Positions 31,901 through 44,000 of a DNA stretch of 64,000 nucleotides are shown here, piece by piece (positions within the stretch are counted from its first letter, which is position 1; every line of letters starts with the position of its first letter). A model generated the notes under the pieces. It worked only from the letters and a program-made list of their open reading frames with translations. It was not told the origin of the DNA and searched no databases. The DNA is taken from assembly GCF_963678635.1 (NCBI RefSeq), contig NC_087062.1, positions 50,358,178 to 50,422,177 on the forward strand, read 5' to 3'. This DNA comes from Symsagittifera roscoffensis (taxonomy: Eukaryota > Xenacoelomorpha > Acoela > Convolutidae). The translations under genes and the position numbers were made by a program.

Positions 31901-33948
31901 CAATGGCTTGAATTGCTTTAATTTTTTATTGATTCGCTTCAATTTACCAATTATTGACCTCTGATCATACAGGCTGGCCGCGAGGTGAAGGCGGTGAACT
32001 GTTAATCAATATGCTCTGCGTGCGTGAGTTCGAAGCTCATCCATGACGAGTATTTTTTTTATGAACACCTGAACTGAGTTCGGTAGGCACAAAAACTGAT
32101 GTTTACCTACTTTTGTTAGTAACTCACCAAAAAACTTGTCAGGTCACAAAAAATTGGCGAACGAATCGGCACGCAAAATATTGAAGTTCGTCTAAGCTGA
32201 ATAGTCAAGCAACCAAACGTTGAAAAATTAATTTCAAGTTTGTTCATGAAAAAAATTGGATGGCCAATGTAATACGTTTTGCTATTAAAACCATTCGAGG
32301 CACGGATTTTTGAAAAACTTGAGATTACTTTTTTGGCCAGTTTCTCCACGAACAACTATCGTTTCACAACGGAAGCAATATAAAGTTAGGTTTTCCTTAA
32401 TTTTTTGTTTCGCATCGGTTGATAGTTTCAAAGCTCTAACAGGTTGCTTAGAAAAATTGGAAGTGTTAGCAAAACGACTCGGTCTAAAAAAAATTTCCAC
32501 CAGTCCTATTCTAAGACTAGTGTGCCAACTTCGTCATAACATTTTATATATACAGACATCAAGTCCATTTTTGATCGAGCAATGGCTTGAATTGCTTTAA
32601 TTTTTTATTGGTTCGATTCAATTTACCAATGATTGACCTCTGGTCTTACAGGCTGGCAGCGAGGTGAAGGCGGTGAAATGTTAATCAATATGTTCTGCGT
32701 GCTTGGGTTCGAAAATCATCCCTGACGAGTAATTTTTTACAAATACCTGAACTGAAATCGGTAAACACAAAAACTGATGTTTACCTAATTTTGTTAATAA
32801 CTCACCAAAAAACTAGTGAGGTCACAAAAAATAGGAGAAAGAATCAGCACGCAAAACATTGAAGTTCGTCTAAGCAGAATAGTCAAGCAACCAAACGTTG
32901 AAAAATTTCAAGTTTGTTCATGAAAAAAATTGGATGGCAAATGTAATACGTTTTGCTATTCAAACCATCCAAGACAAGGGTTTTTGAAAAACTTGAGGTT
33001 ACTTTTTTGGCCGAGTTTTTCCACAAACAACTATCGTTTCACAATGGAAGCGATACAAAGTTAGGTTTTCCTTAATTTTTTGTTTCGCATCGGTTGATAG
33101 TTTCAAAGCTCTAACAGGTTGCTTAGAAAAATTGGAAATTTTAGCAAAACGATTCGGTCTATAAAAAGATTTCCACCAGTCCTGTTCTAAGACTAGTGTA
33201 CTAACATCGTCATTACATTTTATATACACAGACATCAAGTCCAATTTTGATCGAGCAATGGCTTGAATTGCTTTAAATTTTTTATTGGTTCGATTCAATT
33301 TACCAATGATTGACCCCTGGTCTTACAGGCTGGCAGCGAGGTGAAGGCGGTGAAGTGGTAATCAATATGTTCTGCGTGCGTGGGTTCGAAACTCATTCCT
33401 TACGAGTAATTTTTTACGAACACCTGAACTGAATTCGGTAGGCACAAAAACTGATGTTTACCTAATTTTGTTAATAACTCACCAAAAAACTCTTCAGGTC
33501 ACAAAAAAATGGAGAAAAAATCGGCACGCAAAACATTGAAGTTCGTCTAAGCAGAATAGTCAAGCAACCAAACGTTTTGCTAATAAAACCATTCAAGGCA
33601 CTGATTTTTGAAAAACTTGAGGTTAGTTTTTGGCCGAGTTTTTCCACAATTAAGTATCGTTTCACAACGGAAGCAATATAAACTTAGGTTTTTCTTTACT
33701 TTTTGTTTCGCATTGGTTGATAGTTTCAAAGCTCTAACAGGTTGCTTAGAAAAATTGGAAGTTTTAGCAAAACGATTCGGTCTATAAAAAGATTTCCACC
33801 AGTCCTGTTCTAAGACTAGTGTGCTAACTTCGTCATTACATTTGTTATGCACAGACATCAAGTCCGTTTTTGATCGAGCAATGGCTTGAAGTGCTTTAAT
33901 TTTTTATTGATTCGATTCAATTTACCAATGATTGACCTTTGATCTTAC

Positions 33949-34049
33949 AGGCTGGCCGCGAGGTGAAGGCGGTGAAGTGTTAATCAGTTTGAAATTTGTT
34001 TGAAATTCGTTTGAATTTGTTTGAAATTTGTTTGAAATTCATCCCTGTC
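33949..34049 (+). pseudogene. tRNA-Ser-like sequence interrupted by an 11-bp minisatellite
   Basis: Between the anticodon arm and the 3' end, the variable arm and T arm are replaced by about five units of TTTGAAATTYG (33,986-34,040). The unit resembles the T-loop to T-stem sequence of its own monomer (GTTTGAAATTCATCCC), so it probably arose by slippage there. The duplicate block has it at 47,281-47,335. Confidence 0.75.
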
Positions 34050-35063
34050 GATTAGTTTTAAAAACACCTGGATTGAGTTCGGTAAGCACAAAACTAATAT
34101 TTACCTAGTTTTCATAATAACTCACCAAAAAATTTGTCAGATCACAAAAATTGAGGAAAGAATCGGCTCGCAAACCCAGGAAGTTTGTCTAAGCAGACTA
34201 GTCAAGCAACCAAACGTTGAAAAACTTTAAGTTTGTTCATGAAGAAAATCGGATGGCCAATGTTATACGTTTCCTATTCAAACCATTCAAGGCACGGATT
34301 TTTGAAAAACTTGAGGTTACTTTTTTGGCCGAGTTTTTCCACAATTAACTATCGTTTCACAACGGAAGCAATATAGAGTTAGGTTTTTCCCTAATTTTTT
34401 GTTTCGCATCGGTTGATAGTTTCAAAGCTCTAACAGGTTGCTTAGAAAAACTGGAAGTTTTAGCGAAATGATTTGGTCTATAAAAAGATTTGCACCAGTC
34501 CTGTTCTAAGACTAGTGTGCTAACTTTGTCATTACATTTTATATACACAGACATCAAGTCCGTTTTTGATCGAGCAATGGCTTGAATTGCTCTAATTTTT
34601 TATTGGTTCGATTCAATTTACCAATGATTGACCTCTGATCTTTTGGCTGGCAGCGAGGTGAAGGCGGTGAATTGTTAATCAATTTGTTTTGCGTGCATGG
34701 GTTTGAAATTCATCCCTGTCGGTTAGTTTTTAAAAACAGCTGAACTGCGTTCGGTAAGCACAAAAATATTATTTACCGAATTTTCATAAAAACTTACCAA
34801 AAAAATTGTCAGATCACAAAAATTTGGTAAAAGAATCGGCTCGCAAACATTTGAAGTTTGTCTAAGCAGACTAGTCAAGCAACCAAACGTTGAAAAACTT
34901 TAAGTTTGTTCATGAAGAAAATCGGATGGCCAATGTTATACGTTTTCCTATTGAAACCATTCTAGGCATGGATTTTTGAAAAACTTGAGGTTACTTTTTC
35001 GGCCAAGTTTTTTCACCTATAACTATCGTTTCTCAACGGAAGCAATATAAAATTAGGTTTTCC

Positions 35064-36340
35064 ATATGCTAATGCTAATATCTAGTTCCAAACTATAAAA
35101 TGGTTCCATCATTACCCTTCTTTTCAATTTTCATATGGAGCTTGGCTTACAGTGTACAAAAATTTGTACACGCATCTTGATGGGAAAATTAAAATTATTT
35201 ACATGAGAGTTGGCAGAAACATGGAATGACTACATTTAAAGATTTTTTGCAGTGATACAACAACAAAGATGTTGTTCCAACCCTTGAAGCAATGCAAAAA
35301 AGGTTCAATTTTATCATCAGAAAGAAAATGATATGTTAAAACTTGGATGTACTCTTCCAAATCTAGCAAATATTTGTCTGCACAAATCAAATAATTAAAA
35401 ATTCTACCCATTTTGCAAAATTGATAGAGATTTGCACCAGAAAATTAGAGAGGATATGACGGATGGACAATCAATTGTGTTTTCGCGAAAAGCTGTTGTG
35501 GACAAAATTTTTATCAGGGATTCATCAAAAATCTGCAAATCAATCGTTTGAATTTATGAAAGACAGTTCTATCCCTATTCAATGTGTCAAGACATGCCAA
35601 CATGATTGTACACAAGATGGGAGTTTCATTCCGATATGCAAAATTTAGATGCTAGACATAACCCGTCTCGAAGCTTTGAGAATATGGTGATGTCTTACTA
35701 CCAAGAAACAAAGTCAGAATGTAGAATTGAGAGCTTCCCCACATCTGGAAATCAAAAAAAAATTGACTGTTTCAATGTAGATTGATATTGCGATCACTGC
35801 AAAACTGTGTTTGAAGCACTGGGATGCTATTATCTTTTTTACCTTCACAGGAGACTCGTCCCTCACTTAGCGAGAAAGATATTGATAGAGGAAAAAATGA
35901 GAGAGATGGATGACTTGAGACGTGAGTGCAATCGCGAAAAAGATCACAAAATCAAAGAGATGTGGGAATGTGAGTGGTGGCAAAACTTCAAAACGAACGA
36001 AAAAAGTAAGAATCATATCCGATCCAACTTCCCCTACAAAAGAGCTCTCTCTACTGATTTTTTATTGGGAAAAATAAGAGATGGATCTCTTTATGGCTAT
36101 ATTTCGTGTGACTTAGTTGTTCCAGATGAACTGAAAGCAAAGATTTCTAATTTTCCTCCATTTTTTAAAAACACTGAAATTGGAAGAAATTACATTGGTG
36201 AATATATGCAAAATTATGCCAATGAAAATGATCTTCTTAAGCATCCCCAGCGAATGCTAATATCTAGTTCCAAACTATAAAATGGTTCCATCATTACCCT
36301 TCTTTTCAATTTTCATATGGAGCTTGGCTTACAGTGTACA
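35064..36340 (+). pseudogene. Polymerase segment A, second copy, with recombinant 5' edge
   Basis: The first ~190 bp (35,073-35,255) match 22,961-23,143 at an offset of 12,112. From about 35,256 the match switches to 21,961 onward at offset 13,294-13,295. Between 35,223 and 35,400 bases typical of segments A and B alternate. The 157-codon frame at 35,807-36,280 (with MWECEWWQNFK) is identical to that at 22,513-22,986. Everything upstream of the palm (zinc fingers and exonuclease) is missing in this copy. Confidence 0.85.
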
Positions 36341-36378
36341 AAAATTTGTACACGCATCTTGATGGGAAAATTAAAATT

Positions 36379-37850
36379 ATTTACATGAGAGTTGGCAGAA
36401 ACATGGAATGACTACATTTAAAGATTTTTTGCAGTGATACAACAACAAAGATGTTGTTCCAACCCCTGAAGCAATGCAAAAAATGGTTCAATTTTATCAT
36501 CAGAAAGAAAATGATTTGTAAAAACTTGGATGTATTCTTCCAAATCTTGCAAATATTTGTCTGCACAAATCAACCAATGAAAAATTCTACCCATTTTGCG
36601 AAACTGATAGAGATTTGTGCCAGAAAATTAGAGAGGATATGACAGGTGGACCATCAATTGTGTTTACGCGGAAAGCTGTTGTGGACAAAGCTTTTATCAG
36701 AGATTCATCAAATATCTGCAAATCAATTGTTGGAATTGACGCCAGCCAGTTCTATCCTTATTCAAGGAGTCAAGACATGCCAACATGATTGTTCACAAGA
36801 TGGGAGTTTGATTCCGATATGCAAAAATGCAAGGCTAGACATAACCGATCTCAAAGCTTTGAGATTACGGCGATGTCTTACTACCAAGAAACAAGAACAG
36901 AATGCAGAATTGAAAGCTTCCACACATCTGGAAATAAAAAATTGTATGTTTCAATGTAGATGGATATTGTGATCACTGCAAAACTGTGTTTGAAGCAATG
37001 GGATGCTATTACCATTTTGTCCTTGCCAGGAGACTCGTCCCTCACTTAGCGAGAAAGATATTGAGAGAGGAAAAAAAATGAGAGAGATGGATGACTTGAG
37101 ACGTGAGTAAATTTGCGAAAAAGATTACAAATCAAAGATATGTGGGAATGTGAGTGGTGGCAAAACTTCAAAATGAACGAAAAATTTAAGAATCATATCC
37201 GATCCAACTTTCCATACAAAAGACCTCTCTCTAATGATTCTTTATTGGGAAAAAAAGAGATGGATGTCTTTATGTCTATTTTACGTGTGACTGAGTTGTT
37301 TCACCTGAACTGAAAGCAAATATTTCTTATGTTCCTCCTTTTTTTCAAAAAAACACTGAAGTTGGAAGAAATTACATTGGAAAATATATGCAAAATTATG
37401 CCATTGAAAATGATCTTCTTAAGCATCCCCAGCGAATGCTGATATCTAGTTTCAAACTAGAAAAATGTTCCATCATTACCCTTCTTTTCAATTTTCATAT
37501 GGAGCTTGGCTTACAGTGTACAAAAGTTTACCGCTTTGTACGGTATCTCTCTCAAAAAAGCTTCAACAAGTTTGTTCAATCAGTTGTTGATGCTAGAAGG
37601 GAAGGAGATGAGAACCCTTTATCCGGTGTTGTTGCAGAGACTATGAAGCTTTTAGGTAATTCATACTACGATTAGCAGATCAAGGACAGATCGAGACATA
37701 CAATCACAAAGTACTTGAATGATGAGAAAACACTCAAAGCAATTATTGAACCACCCTTCAAACGATTAAACACTGTTCAGAGAGTTTTGTACGAGATTGA
37801 GTTACTGAAGTCAACAATTGAGCACAAAGAGCACAAAATTGAGCACAAAG
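36379..37850 (+). pseudogene. Polymerase segment B, second copy
   Basis: A copy of 23,085-24,556 with the same stops, including the TAG after the altered motif B (KLLGNSYYD) and the GAGCACAAA triplication at the end. No base that would restore the frame was found. Confidence 0.85.
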
Positions 37851-40592
37851 TTGAATAAAAGATCTCGAAATCATTCAAAAGAAAGTTTTGAATATGAAGA
37901 CAATTCTAGAGAAGATACAGAGGAAACTGATATATCAACTCAGTTTTTGAGAATGCAGAAGAATCAGCTGATTGATTTGAAACAAAAGCTGGAGAGGTTT
38001 GTTAACACCTTACCTCTCTTTGGTTTTAAAAGTGGAAGATATGATCTGAACATGATCAAGAGCTATCTGATTCCCTACTTAATCAATGATAAAGAAGCTG
38101 AACCTATGGTTATCAAAAAGGCTAACGATTTCATATCTTTCCAGTTTGGAGACATACAATTTCTCGACATCATGAAATTTTTGGGTGGAGCAACATCTCT
38201 AGGCTCCTTTCTTAAAGCCTACAAAGCAAGTGAGTTAAAAAAGTTTTTCCCTTATGAGTGGTTTGACAGTGCAAACGAGCTCGAGAATGAAGAATTACCT
38301 CCATACGAAGCCTTTTTCAGTAAACTGAGAAACAACAACCCTCTTGATAAAGACTTTCAGGATTATCAAAAGTTGAGGTCAAGTGGACTTGATAAGCAGA
38401 AAGTACTAAAGAAACTTCAAATTAGGTCAGTACCTGCAACTGGATGGGAAAATTACAAATATTTACAGGAGATTTGGCAGAAACATGGAAAGACTACATT
38501 TGAAGATTTTTTGCAGTGATACAACAACAAAGATGTTGTTCCAACCCTTGAAGCAATGCAAAAAATAGTTCAATTTTATCATCAGAAAAAAATTGATATG
38601 TTAAAACTTGGATGTACTTTTCCAAATCTAGCAAATATTTGTCTGCACAAAACATTAATGAAAAATTCTACCCATTTTGCGAAAATGGTAAGGATTTGTG
38701 CCAGAAAATTAGAGAGGATATGACGGGTGGACCATCAATTGTGTTTACGCGAAAAGCTGTTGTGGACAAAAATTTTATCAGTGATTCATCAAATATCTGC
38801 AAATCAATCGTTGGAATTGATGCCAGGCAGTTCTATTCCTATTCAATGTGTCAAGACATGCCAACATGATTGTACCTTAGATGGGAGTTTGATTCCGATA
38901 TGCAAAAATTCAAGGCTAGACATAACCGATCTCGAAGCTTTGAGACCATGGTGATGTCTTACTACCAAGAAACAAGACCAGAATGCAGAATTGAGAGCTT
39001 CCACACATCTGGAAATCAAAAGAAAATTGACAGTTTCAATGTAGATGGATTTTGTGATCACTTCAAAACTGTGTTTGAAGCAATGTGATGCTATTACCAT
39101 TTTTTCCTTGCCAGGAGACTCGTCCCTCACTTAATGAGAAAGATATTGAGAGAGGAAAAAATGAGAGGGATGGATGACTTGAGATGTGAGCATATTCGCA
39201 ACAAAGATTACAAAATCAAAGAGATGTGAGTGGTGGCAAAACTTCAAAACGAACGAAAAAATTAAGAATCTTATCCGATCCAACTTTCCCTACGAAAGAC
39301 CTCTCTCTACTGATTCTTTATTGGGAAAAATAAGATATGGGAAGAATAAGATCTCTTTATGGCTATATTCCGTGTGACTTAGTTGTTCCAGTTGAACTGA
39401 AAGCAAAATTTTCTAAATTTCCTCCTTTTTTTAAAAACACTGAAGTTGGAAGAAATTACGTTGGAGAATCTATGCAAAATTATGCCATTGAAAATGATCT
39501 TCTTAAGCATCCCCAGCGAATGCTAATATCTAGTTTCAAACTAGAAAATGGTTCCATCCTTACCCTTCTTTTCATTTTTCATATGGAGCTTTTCATTTTT
39601 CATTTTTCATATGGACAGTGTACAAAAATTTATCATTTTGTACAGTATCTTCGTCAAAAATCCTTCAACAAGTTTGTTCAATCAGTTGTTGGTGCTAGAA
39701 GGAAAGGAGATGAGAACCCTTTATCCGGTGCTGTTGCAGATACTATGAAGCTTTTAGGTAATTCATCCTACGGTAACCAGATAATGGACAGATCGAGACA
39801 TACGATCACAAAGTATTTGAATGATGAGAAAACACACAAAGCAATGAATGAACACTTTTTCAAACGGTTGAACACTATTCAGAAAGACTTGTACGATATT
39901 GAGTTACTAAAGTCAACAATTGAGCACACAGAACCCATAATAGTCGGATTTTTCATTCTGCAGTATGCAAAGCTGAGAATGCTTGAGCTTTACTACAATT
40001 TTTTTTTCGGTAAGTTTTGTGATGTAAATAAGTTTGAGGAATTAAAATTGGACCCAGATTTGCTGAGGAAAATTTGTATGGTTGTACGCGTCCGGAGAAA
40101 GAAGGTGACTGAGAAAAACTGAGAGAAAAAGTTTGCAGATATTAGTTTAGAGCAGATTCAAAATTGAATTTTTCCACGAACATGTTGTAGCGTTCACAAG
40201 AAGCATGATAAACGAGAGCCTGGTCTGTTCAAAGAAAAATTTAGGTGTACGGAGATGCTATGTTCATGCAGCAAGACTTGTTGTTGCTATGACAACAAAT
40301 CAGACAAGATAAAAATTAGCAGTAAAGATTGAATAAAAGAAATCTAGAGGAATCCGTTGATGACCCTATGGAAAATTACAGAAAAGTACTCGATGAAGCA
40401 ATCAACTTGAATTCAACAAACAGAGGGTTTAGAACCATTAATCATATGGTTGCTACATAAGAGCAAACAAAGAAGGGATTGAGCTACTTTTACCCTAAAA
40501 GACAAGTTCAGGACGACGGAGTTTACACAAAACCTTTGAACTTGTATATAACTGATAGTGAAATAGCATTCAATTCAGTATTGATTAACTAA
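37851..40592 (+). pseudogene. Polymerase segment C, second copy
   Basis: A copy of 24,557-27,298 with the same 233-codon exonuclease-region frame (37,818-38,519), the intact motif B (KLLGNSSYG), the DPDL replacement of motif C and the same terminal TAA (40,590-40,592). The G-for-A difference at about 38,882 changes one residue in an out-of-frame stretch only. Confidence 0.87.
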
Positions 40593-40841
40593 CTGTAAAC
40601 TTGTGGTAATTTGATTATACGAAGCAGTGATTAATATAATTCATGTTTTGAGTTTAACTTTATTCCCCAAACATGTTATTTTTTACTCGAAGTTTCGTTA
40701 GGTTTCAGTATAGTTTTAGATAGTTTTCTCGTTGAATCAAACCTGTAAAACAAAATCAAAACATCTAAACTGTAGAAGCTAGCTAAGAAACGCAAGTATC
40801 GGCAAAACCGAATTCAAAAAATTCGGGCGCCAAAATTTTTT

Positions 40842-41014
40842 CTGAAACTTACCATCGTACCATCTGAAACTTTACCATCTGAAACCTGCTATCTTAATAC
40901 ATTTGGAAACCTATTCCCTATCTTAATACATAGGGAACTCTATTCCCTATCTTAATACATAGGTTGCTGACCGGATACTCTTTAGCCTATGTTAATACAT
41001 GGGGTTCAGCAACC
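40842..41014. repeat. Stem-loop cluster, second copy
   Basis: The four TTAATACAT hairpins and the enclosing GGTTGCTGA/TCAGCAACC stem of 27,548-27,720 are repeated without visible change, at offset 13,294. Confidence 0.75.
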
Positions 41015-41026
41015 ACCCCACATTCT

Positions 41027-44000
41027 CCCTCACTCTTCTACTACTAAGTTTGTTGATGAAGAAAATTGGGTGGCCAATGTTATACGTTTTTCTTTTGAAA
41101 CCATTCAAGGCATGGAGTTTTGAAAAAAAATCAGGTTAGTTTTTTGGCCGCGTTTTTCCACAAATAACTATCGATTTTCATTGGAAGCAATTCAAAATAG
41201 GTTTCTCTGATTTTTTGTTTTGATTTGTTTGATAGTTTCAAAGCTCTGACAGGTTGCTTAGAAAAACTTGAAATGTTAGCGAAACGATTTGCTCTTAAAA
41301 AGATTTGCAACTGTCCTTTTCTACAACTAGAGTGCTTATTTCGTCATTATGTTTTCTATACACAGACGTCAAAACTTTTTTGATCGATCAATGGCTTGAT
41401 TTCATACGTTTTTTTAATTTGAGAAAAAAAACTATTCTATTTGAAGCGAAGCAAATTTGCTTTAATTTTTTATTGGTTTGATTCATTTTACAAAAAATTG
41501 ACTTCTGGTCATACAGGTTGCCCGAGAAGTGAAGGAGTTGAAGTGATATTCAATATGTTCTCCGTGCATGGGTTGGAAACCCATCCCTGTCCATTAATTT
41601 CTTATACACACCTGAACTGAATTTGGTAGGCACAAAAGTGATGTTTACCTAATTTTATAAAAAATTCACCAAAAAAATTGTCAGAATACAAAAATTTGGA
41701 CAAAAAATTGGCTCGCAAACCATTGGAGCTCGTCTAAGGTGACTAGTCAAGCAAACAAACGTTGAAATAAGTTGGAGTTTGTTCATGAAGAAAATCGGAT
41801 GGCCAATTTTTTACGTTTTTCTATTAAAACCATTCAAAGCATGGAGTTTTGAAAAACTTCAGGTTACTTTTATGGGCCAGTTTTTCCACAAACAACTATC
41901 TTTTTCCAGCGGAACCATTATAAATTTAGGTTTTCATTAATTTTTTGTTTCGCACCGTTTGATAGTTTCAAAACTCTAACAGGTTGCTTAGAAAAATTGG
42001 AAATTTTAGCAAAACGATTCGGTCTATAAAAAGATTTCCACCAGTCCTGTTCTAAGACTAGTGTACTAACATTGTCATTACATTTTATATACACAGACAT
42101 CAACTCCGATTTTGATCGAGCAATGGCTTGAATTGCTTTAAATTTTTTATTGGTTCGATTCAATTTACCAATGATTGACCTCTGGTCTTACAGGCTGGCA
42201 GCGAGGTGAAGGCGGTGAATTGTTAATCAATATATTCTGCGTGCGTGCATTGGAAGCAAATGAAAAATAGGTTTCCCTTTTTTCGTTTTGATTTGTTTGA
42301 TAGTTTCAAAGCTCTAACAGCGATAATTTAGCGGAACGATTTGCTCTATAAAAAGACTTGCGCTAGTCCTGTTCTACGGCTAGAGTGCCTATTTTGTCGT
42401 TATATTTTGTATACCCAGACGTCAAGTCTATTTTTGCTCGATCATTGGCTTGATTTGATACGTTTTTTTTTGTATTAATGTTTTGAAAAGAACTATTCTA
42501 TTTGAAGCGAAGCAACTTTGCTTTAGTTTTTATTGGTTCGATTCATTTTACCATTGATTGACCTCTGATCTTACTAGCTGCCCGAGAGTTTAAGGCATTG
42601 AAGTGCTATTCAATATGTTCTGCGTGCGTGGGTTGGAAACCCATCCCTGTCCAGTAATTTTGTAAAAACACCCGAACTGAATTCGGTAGGCACAAAAACT
42701 GATAAATAAATCAACAAAAAGTTCGTCATTTCACAAAAGTTGGTAGAAAGAATCGGCTCGCAAACCATTGAAGTTCGTTTAAGCAAACTAATCAAGTAAC
42801 CAAACGTTGAAAAACTTTAAATGTGTTCATGAAGAAAATCGGATGGCCAATTTTATACGTTTTTCTATTGAAACCCTTCAAGGCATGGATTTTTGAAAAA
42901 ATTCAGATTGCTTTTTGGGCTATGGCTTTCCAAAAAAAAACAATCGTTTTCCAACGGAAGCAATTCAATTTTAAGTTTCCTCTTTTTTTTGTTTCGCTTC
43001 GTTTGATAATTTGAAAGCTGTAACAGATTGCTTGGAGAACTTAAAATTTTAGCAAAACGATTTGGTCTATAAAAAGATTTGCACCAGTCCTATTCTAAGT
43101 CTAGTGTGCTAACTTCGTCTTTACATTTTTTATACATAGACATGAAGTCCGTTTTTGATCGAGCAATGGCTTGATTTCTTTATTTTTTTATTGGTTCGAT
43201 TCAATTTACCAATGATTGATTTCTGGTATTTCAGGCTGGCCGCGAAGTGAAGTCGGTGAAGGGTTATTCAATTTGTTTTTCGTGCGTGGGTTCGAAACTC
43301 ATCCCTGTCGAGTAATTTCTTACAACACCTGAACGGAATTCGGTAGGCACAAAAACTGATGTTTACCTAATTTGATAAAACCTCACCAAAAAACTCGTCA
43401 GGTCACAAAAAATTGGAGAAAGAATCGGCACGCAAAACATTGAAGTTAGTCTAAGCAGACTAGTCAAGCAAACAAACGTTGAAATATTTCAAGTTTGTTC
43501 ATTAAGGACTCGGATGGCCAATGTTATACGTTTTTCTATTGAAGACATTCAAGGCTTGGATTATTGAAAAAATCGAGGTTATGCTTTTGGCTGAGCTTTT
43601 CCACAAACAACAATCATTTCTCAACGGAAGCAATGAAAAATATGGTTTTCCTCAATTTTTCGCTTCGCATCGTTTGATAGTTTCAAAGCTCTAACAGGTT
43701 GCTTAGAAAAACTGAAAATGTTAGCGAAACGATTTGGTCTATAAAAATATCTGCACTAGTCCTGCACTAAGACCAGAGAGCTTATTTTGTCATTACATAT
43801 TATATACACAGACTTCAAGTCTATTTTTGATCGAACAATATCTTGTTTTGATAAATTTTTTGTTTTAAGCTAAACATTTATTCGATACTTATGATTGCTC
43901 TCTGGTCTTACAAGCTGGCCGCGAGTTGAAGGCTTTGAAGTGCTATTCATTTCGTTCTGCGTGCGTGGGTTTGTAACCCATCCCTGTCCGGTAAGGTTTT

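Larger units (their letters stand above)
27733..35063 (+). repeat. Tandem array of tRNA-Ser-like monomers, plus orientation (first copy)
   Basis: This is the same family as the left array, inverted. tRNA-like sequences are near 28,219-28,298, 28,896-28,955 (truncated), 29,278-29,358, 29,938-30,016, 30,615-30,694, 31,295-31,374, 31,969-32,048, 32,648-32,727, 33,325-33,404, 33,949-34,049 and 34,642-34,721. Two monomer types are mixed: long ones with an upstream TTTGAAGC-type hairpin block (for example 29,200) and short ones lacking it (31.8-34.7 kb). Several minus-strand frames such as 32,999-33,298 are open for 65-99 codons, but this is the repeat-borne frame discussed under findings, not a gene call. 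Confidence 0.92.
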
